From: Burkholderiales bacterium | Lineage (GTDB): Bacteria; Pseudomonadota; Gammaproteobacteria; Burkholderiales; Casimicrobiaceae | DNA length: 33,350 bases | Reading direction: 5' to 3' | Assembly: GCA_014378555.1 (NCBI GenBank) | Contig: JACMNN010000042.1 | Coordinates: 1-33,350, forward strand | Shown here: positions 29,026-33,350 of the stretch, piece by piece | How the letters are laid out: every line of letters begins with the position of its first letter | Position numbering within the stretch: the first letter of the stretch is position 1 | Made by a program: the position numbers and the translations under genes | The notes under the pieces: generated by a model | Told to the model about the DNA's origin: nothing | The model's input: only the letters and a program-made list of their open reading frames with translations | Database searches by the model: none

Positions 29026-30003
29026 CTACTCCAACTTAATGCCGGTTTCTTTCGCCAGCTGACCCCATTTGACGGTTTCGCTTTTCAAAAACTCGGCGAA
29101 TTGCGCTGATGGCATTGCTCGCGGCTCTGCGCCTTGCGCCATCAGGCGTTCGCGAATCTCAGGGATCGCCAGCGCTTTGCTGAATTCGCTGTTAAGTTTT
29201 ACGACGATGTCTGCGGGCGTGTTGGCAGACGCGAGCAGGCCCTGCCATGAGCCGGTGACGAATCCGGGGTAGCCGGATTCAGCCACCGTCGGCACGTCGG
29301 GCAGCGTCGGCCAGCGTTTTTCGCTGGATACCGCAAGCACGCGAAGCTGATTGTTTTTGACCATCGGCAACGTGGCCAGCATGCCGTTGAACATCACATG
29401 CGCGTGGCCCGCCACAACGTCGGTCAATGCCTGTGCGCCGCCTTTGTAGGGCACGAACACCCAATCCACGCCCGCCCGTTTGGCGAACAACGCGCCTGCG
29501 AGATGCGGGGCGCTGCCTGCGCCTACAGTGGCGGCGCTGAAGCCACCGGCCTTGGCTTTAGACGCAGTCACGAGCTCGGCCAGCGTTTTGGCCGTTACGT
29601 TCGGATTAACCACCGCCAGATGCGGTGAGTAGGCGATCATGGTGACCGGAGCGAAGTCCTTCGCAGCATCAAACGGCAGCTTGGCCCCAAGCGCCGGCGC
29701 GCTGGTGATGCCGCCCACGTCGGTGAGCAACAACGTCAAACCATCGGGTGCTGATTTAGCAACTAGGTCGCTGCCGAGCACGCCGTTGGCACCCGGTTTG
29801 TTGTCGACGACGACGGTTGCGCCGAGCGATTCGCCGACCTTATTCGACAGCGCTCGCGCGAGGATGTCGGAGGTGCCGCCCGCTGCGTAGGGCACGATAA
29901 TGCGGATGGTTTTACCGGTGAAATTTTGCGCTGTGGCGGGGCTTACGCCAAGCGCAAATGTTGTCGCGAAAGCGAGCGAAACGAGTGGAATAAATCGACG
30001 CAT
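29026..30003 (-). CDS. Bug family periplasmic solute-binding protein 3
   Basis: A 325-aa protein with a strong ribosome-binding site (AAGGAGGAACC) and signal peptide (MRRFIPLVSLAFATTFALGV, cleavage near TAQ at about 26). Signatures: TIRIIVPYAAGGTSDILARALSNKV, VVVDNKPGANGVLGSDLVAKSAPDGLTLLL, FDAAKDFAPVTMIAYSP, VGAGSAPHLAGALFAKRAGVDWVFVPYKGGAQALTDVV. It binds an unknown organic anion. Unlike the other two Bug genes it has no metabolic enzyme directly downstream; the leftward carboxylesterase gene ends 99 bp upstream, so the two may be co-transcribed and linked to an ester or its acid product, which is inference. Confidence 0.94.
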   Translation of the reverse strand: MRRFIPLVSLAFATTFALGVSPATAQNFTGKTIRIIVPYAAGGTSDILARALSNKVGESLGATVVVDNKPGANGVLGSDLVAKSAPDGLTLLLTDVGGITSAPALGAKLPFDAAKDFAPVTMIAYSPHLAVVNPNVTAKTLAELVTASKAKAGGFSAATVGAGSAPHLAGALFAKRAGVDWVFVPYKGGAQALTDVVAGHAHVMFNGMLATLPMVKNNQLRVLAVSSEKRWPTLPDVPTVAESGYPGFVTGSWQGLLASANTPADIVVKLNSEFSKALAIPEIRERLMAQGAEPRAMPSAQFAEFLKSETVKWGQLAKETGIKLE

Positions 30004-30102
30004 GGTTCCTCCTTTTTGTGCGCGGTGATGTTACACGTCGTACGACAAGTCGACCCGTTTATTCGATGGCTCTGACTGCGCGCTCATCGGCGTGCAGCGA
30101 GC

Positions 30103-31659
30103 CTACTGCGCAGCGCCAGTTCGCCCCACCAGCTTTAGCCCCAAGATCAGCGTATTTAGGCGCTGCGCCATAAATCCTGCTTTTGCCTCAGTGGTTTCGC
30201 CAAATTGCAGCACCACCGGCCGCCATACGCCGTCCGCCGGCCAGTCTGGGCCTGTGGCGATCTGCGGTTTACCGGTTTTGGCGAAGGCTACCCAGCGGCT
30301 CGACATGCCTTGCCAAAGGCGACGATCGTCCTCAGTCAAAGCAACGTTCAAACAACCGCAGGTGTCGCCAGTGCCAAACACAGCGGTCACCTCGCCGCCG
30401 TGTGCGACGCCCGGCTGACGGCCCCGATCGGCCGCTGGCAATTGGTCGAAGTAATAGCGCCAGGTCGGCGCGACAGGCGAGTGCAACACCGCAATTCGCC
30501 GCACAAACGCAGTGAACGCCACGTCGCGCACCACTTGTCGGCCCAGCTCTGAGTCATCGATGATGCCTGGGTACAGCGGGCCAACCAAAATGCGCGCCCT
30601 ACCAAGCTTTTTCACCAGAGCCGCCGGATCAAGACCAAACGCCAAAGCAACGCTCGTTTCGTTGCTGTTACTCCCAATGATGAGTGGCACTGCGGCCTGA
30701 TGTTTGCCCTGAAATGCAGCGAGGATTGAGCGCGGCATGGCGGCGTCTCCAACAATCAAACTCGGTGCCAAAGACAAATTCTGCCCTTCAAGTCCGGCGA
30801 GTTGTTCGGCGGATACCGCGCGTAATTGTTCAATGGTGGCTGCAGCGCCGGGAAGTCCGACCGCGTCAGCCACGCGAATGCCGGTCTCGCGCGCCTGTGC
30901 CCGGGTGTGGCTTGGAATGCCGTATGGGCTTTGCGCAATGGCACGCTGAAACAGCCCACGCGCTTTGGGCGAGGCCATAAGCGCCAACACACTTTGCGCA
31001 CCGGCTGATTGCCCGAATACGGTCACCTGCTGCGCATCGCCGCCAAATGCCGCGATGTTTTTTTGCACCCAGCGCAGCGCCGCGATCTGATCGAGCAAGC
31101 CAAAGTTTGCCGCGCCACCGGGAGCTATGCGCTCCAGTGCCGGGTGCACAAAATAGCCGAGCGGCCCCATGCGATAGTTAACTGTCACCACCACTACGCC
31201 GTCACGCGCAAGCGCTGTGCCGTCGTACAGCGGCAGGCTACCAGCGCCAAAAATCAAGGCCCCGCCATGCAGCCACACCATCACCGGGCGGCGTCGGCCA
31301 GGCTCGACCGGCGGTGCCCAGACGTTGAGATACAAGCAATCTTCAGCCAATGTGCCCGGATCGCCGCCGCCCTCGAGCGATAGCCCGCGCTTTTGCGGAC
31401 AAGCGCTACCCGCTTGGGTAGCGGCACGCACATCAGTCCAGTTCGCCGCCGGCTGCGGCTCGCGCCAGCGCAGCGCGCCGACCGGTGGCGCGGCAAACGG
31501 CAGCCCTCGAAACACAGCGATGTCGCCCATCTGATCGCCAGACACTTGGCCCGCCGCGGTCACAACAATTTGCGAAGCGGCTGCAGCAACCACCCACTGT
31601 GGCATGGCAACCAACAAACAAGCCACTACGCTTACGCGACACGCGCGCAGCAGCATCAT
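30103..31659 (-). CDS. Exported type B carboxylesterase family protein
   Basis: A 518-aa ester hydrolase. The ATG at 31659 overlaps the stop of the preceding gene (ATGA), which supports translational coupling. The signal peptide is RACRVSVVACLLVAMPQWVVAAAAS. Seen: AGQVSGDQMGDIAVFRGLPFAAPPVGALRW near 36-65, EDCLYLNVW near 106-114, the oxyanion HGG at 131-133, the nucleophile S218 in GQSAGA, the acid residue in GSNSNET, and the catalytic His in VAHGGEV, so the triad is complete. It would cleave carboxylic esters in the periplasm or outside the cell. The LprI-like gene lies directly upstream and the third Bug gene downstream. Confidence 0.92.
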   Translation of the reverse strand: MMLLRACRVSVVACLLVAMPQWVVAAAASQIVVTAAGQVSGDQMGDIAVFRGLPFAAPPVGALRWREPQPAANWTDVRAATQAGSACPQKRGLSLEGGGDPGTLAEDCLYLNVWAPPVEPGRRRPVMVWLHGGALIFGAGSLPLYDGTALARDGVVVVTVNYRMGPLGYFVHPALERIAPGGAANFGLLDQIAALRWVQKNIAAFGGDAQQVTVFGQSAGAQSVLALMASPKARGLFQRAIAQSPYGIPSHTRAQARETGIRVADAVGLPGAAATIEQLRAVSAEQLAGLEGQNLSLAPSLIVGDAAMPRSILAAFQGKHQAAVPLIIGSNSNETSVALAFGLDPAALVKKLGRARILVGPLYPGIIDDSELGRQVVRDVAFTAFVRRIAVLHSPVAPTWRYYFDQLPAADRGRQPGVAHGGEVTAVFGTGDTCGCLNVALTEDDRRLWQGMSSRWVAFAKTGKPQIATGPDWPADGVWRPVVLQFGETTEAKAGFMAQRLNTLILGLKLVGRTGAAQ

Positions 31660-32108
31660 GATTTTTTCACGCTGCAGGTGATGTCGCCCTCGCGGCACGT
31701 GGCAAGGCGAACCAGCTCCTCACTGCGCTCGCGCGTCAGCCGAGCAGCGCAGCTCCAGTAAACGTAGCCCTGCGCGCTGCCGCCTGAGGTGGCTCCGCTT
31801 TCGAAACGGCAGGCGTTGGTGCGAAAGTTGAGCCATGCGGATTGCATGCGTCGCAGCCGCTCACGTTGCGCAGCGGGAAGCTGCTTCGCAAGCGCGCTGT
31901 ATCCGGCCGCGTAGTCAGCGCTAGCGACCAAAAAGTCGTCGTTCGCGCAGGTATTCATTTGCGCCTGAGTGGTCGCAGCGGCGCAAGCGTCGGTGGCAGC
32001 ACCTGCCGTTGGAGAAATGACCACGCCAATCGCGAGAAGCGCTGGCACCGCGACGCGGGAAAATAGGGAAGTAGGCGGCCGACACAGCAGGACGACTGGT
32101 GAATCCAT
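31656..32108 (-). CDS. LprI-like lysozyme inhibitor family protein (DUF1311)
   Basis: A 150-aa exported protein from the ATG at 32108. A hydrophobic segment RVAVPALLAIGVVISPTAGA (18-37) is the signal peptide. The mature domain has six cysteines (C42, C54, C100, C120, C138, C145) and the family pattern QAQMNTCANDDFLVASADY, then LRRMQSAWLNFRTNACRFES and a terminal SEELVRLATCREGDI. DUF1311/LprI proteins are periplasmic; LprI of mycobacteria inhibits lysozyme, but the role of most members is untested. The stop overlaps the start of the carboxylesterase gene by 4 bp, an odd pairing that suggests joint function or expression in the periplasm. The ribosome-binding site is weak. Confidence 0.88.
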   Translation of the reverse strand: MDSPVVLLCRPPTSLFSRVAVPALLAIGVVISPTAGAATDACAAATTQAQMNTCANDDFLVASADYAAGYSALAKQLPAAQRERLRRMQSAWLNFRTNACRFESGATSGGSAQGYVYWSCAARLTRERSEELVRLATCREGDITCSVKKS

Positions 32109-32271
32109 GATTTTAAAAACTTTTTTGCGCAGTGGCGTTGTCAAACAGGTAGAAATTATGACGCACGACGTAGCACGCGGGTCAGACCGAGGACGCCGTG
32201 CGTTCAAGGCGCAGCTTGTGCGCCTAGCAAAACCAGCGAATCACATCACTGGTAGATAAAGCGAAAAACGC

Positions 32272-32449
32272 TAGCGAAGCACGGACTTATTCGGCCCCCC
32301 GCTCTGGCCTGCATCGGGGGGACAGGCGGCCGGGGCCCATGCCCAACGTAGCCTATTGATTGGTAGGGGCGCATGGATTCCGGCCTATAGTCACCCCGGC
32401 GAAGGCCGGGGCGGAACGACGAAAGAATGAATAAATCTGCGTTTCCCTA
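32272..32449 (-). mobile_element. MITE-like element M, copy C
   Basis: About 178 bp, inverted relative to copy B. One end is decayed (TAGCGAAGCACGGACTTATTC), the other intact (GAATAAATCTGCGTTTCCCTA read on the plus strand). The interior shares GACAGGCGGCCGGGGCCCAT and GCGCATGGATTCCGGCCTAT with the reverse complement of copy B. Its intact end supplies the TAG stop of gstA. It lies in the gstA-LprI interval; 32109-32271 shows nothing else recognisable. Confidence 0.88.
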
Positions 32450-33052
32450 AATCAGACCCTCGGCCTTCATCGCTGCCTGCACTGCAGGTCGCGCCATCAT
32501 GCGCGCCATAAACGCCGCGACATTTTTGAACTCGGACAGGTCAACGCCCACGCGGCCTGCCCAATTGGTGACCGTAAAAAAGTACGCATCTGCCACGCTG
32601 AAGTGCTCACCCATCAGATAGTGTTTACCGGCGAGTTTGCCGTCAACGTACGCGTATTTTTTATTTAGCGCTTCTTTTGCAATGACCTTGTAGTCTTCAG
32701 GCGTGTTGGGACGAAACAGTGGCGAATAACCTTTGTGCAACTCGCTGGTGATGAAGTTGAGCCACTCTTGAACGCGGTAGCGTTCCAGCGTGCCATTGGC
32801 GGGCGCAAGGTGCTTATCGGGCGCTTGATCGGCGATGTATTGCACGATGGCGGGGCCTTCGCTGAGGCGCTCGCCGTTGTCGAGCTCAAGCAGCGGCACC
32901 GAACCTTTTGGGTTGATCGTGTAGTAGTCGGTGCCGTCGTCGAGCGCGTGCGTTTTGGTGCTGGCACGGACGAGTTCAAACGGCAGGCCCGACTCGCACA
33001 ATACGATGTGCGGTGACAGGGAACACGCCCCATTGCTGAAATAAAGTTTCAC
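32447..33052 (-). CDS. gstA: Glutathione transferase GstA
   Basis: A 201-aa cytosolic GST, the same length as E. coli GstA and strongly similar along its whole length. The GTG at 33052 is chosen because GGAG lies 7 nt upstream and the N-terminus (KLYFSNGACSLSPHIVL) then aligns exactly; an ATG four codons earlier has no ribosome-binding site. Key beta-class residues are C10 and H106 (ITSELHKGYS), the cis-proline in KGSVPLL, and EGPAIVQYIAD for the glutathione gamma-glutamyl group. The C-terminal ends SVADAYFFTVTNWA and PAVQAAMKAEGLI. It conjugates glutathione to electrophiles or acts as a peroxidase or disulphide handler. The TAG stop falls in the terminal repeat of a MITE-like element. It diverges from an alpha/beta hydrolase gene. 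Confidence 0.95.
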   Translation of the reverse strand: MKLYFSNGACSLSPHIVLCESGLPFELVRASTKTHALDDGTDYYTINPKGSVPLLELDNGERLSEGPAIVQYIADQAPDKHLAPANGTLERYRVQEWLNFITSELHKGYSPLFRPNTPEDYKVIAKEALNKKYAYVDGKLAGKHYLMGEHFSVADAYFFTVTNWAGRVGVDLSEFKNVAAFMARMMARPAVQAAMKAEGLI

Positions 33053-33228
33053 AAAATTCTCCATTAGTTAAATGCAAACGCGGGGCTGGGCAGGGTCGCT
33101 TCCCCGGCATCGACGCGATTGTGCGCTAAATCGATGGCATACAGGGGTCGCTTCCTGCGCGCAGGCACAACGAACAAAAATTTCAGCACTACCGCGACCA
33201 AAATCGCGCAATGCAATACATTGCTGAA

Positions 33229-33350
33229 ATGAACTCCGAACTCAATCTACAAACCCGATATTTCGACACGGCGGACGGCATTCGTTTGCACGCCAAAGTG
33301 TGCGGCCCCAACCACGCAGGCGATGCGCCCACGCTGTTGTTCGTGCACGG
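33229..33350 (+). CDS. Alpha/beta hydrolase, 5' part only
   Basis: An open frame from the ATG at 33229 (or the in-frame ATG at 33211) runs off the right edge after about 40 codons. Visible sequence: LNLQTRYFDTADGIRLHAKV, then APTLLFVHG, the first strands and the HG oxyanion motif of an alpha/beta hydrolase such as an esterase or haloalkane-dehalogenase-like enzyme. It diverges from gstA across about 160-180 bp. In that interval a CAGGGTCGCTTCC-like 13-14-mer occurs twice (about 33091 and 33142). The catalytic residues lie beyond the window. Confidence 0.75.
   Translation, partial: MNSELNLQTRYFDTADGIRLHAKVCGPNHAGDAPTLLFVH

Noticed and set aside
33085-33160. Direct repeat CAGGGTCGCTTCC / CAGGGGTCGCTTCC between gstA and the hydrolase gene
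   Set aside because: Two short imperfect copies only; too little to call an operator.

Overview
The window looks like chromosomal DNA of a betaproteobacterium, most likely Burkholderiales. The base composition is moderately G+C-rich (estimated by eye). It carries three Bug-type periplasmic solute-binding proteins encoded without membrane partners, a DUF3305/DUF3306 pair of the kind found beside formate dehydrogenases, a TAXI-TRAP transporter and many soluble catabolic or housekeeping enzymes. I see no rRNA, tRNA, prophage, transposase gene or CRISPR array.

Layout. 1-2.1 kb: a DUF3306 gene (cut by the left edge) and a DUF3305 gene run leftward, diverging from moaA (molybdenum cofactor), which suggests a molybdoenzyme neighbourhood. 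2.2-4.7 kb: psd (phosphatidylserine decarboxylase) and an aldehyde dehydrogenase diverge around a palindromic repeat. 4.7-7.2 kb: a repeat-rich zone with seven same-strand copies of a long palindrome (P), three copies of a second palindrome (Q), a vapBC toxin-antitoxin pair and a NIPSNAP protein. 7.2-9.8 kb: a CmcJ/NvfI-like iron oxygenase, a glutathione transferase and a divergent LysR regulator. 9.9-12.8 kb: an exported MetX-like hydrolase, a GNAT acetyltransferase and a thioredoxin-reductase-like ferredoxin-NADP reductase. 12.9-15.6 kb: two exported proteins, one dockerin-like and one with seven repeats that I read as a predicted beta-propeller. 15.7-20.9 kb: a leftward operon of TAXI binding protein, fused TRAP permease and a GrdB-like reductase with Cys in place of Sec, then cysE. 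20.9-21.5 kb: a second repeat cluster. 21.7-25.6 kb: two convergent Bug-plus-enzyme pairs. 25.8-28.8 kb: a DEAD-box RNA helicase with a glycine-rich tail and a divergent cupin. 29.0-33.4 kb: a third Bug protein, a carboxylesterase coupled to an LprI-like lysozyme-inhibitor gene, gstA, and the start of an alpha/beta hydrolase.

The most distinctive content is non-coding. At least four families of dispersed palindromic or terminal-inverted-repeat elements sit between genes, and in three places the element end supplies the stop codon of the neighbouring gene. One family is a MITE-like element with three nearly complete copies and one truncated copy. Another is a composite unit of about 185 bp with a conserved 19-nt leader ahead of every palindrome. 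These, together with the predicted seven-bladed propeller and its dockerin-like neighbour, are the best candidates for something undescribed.
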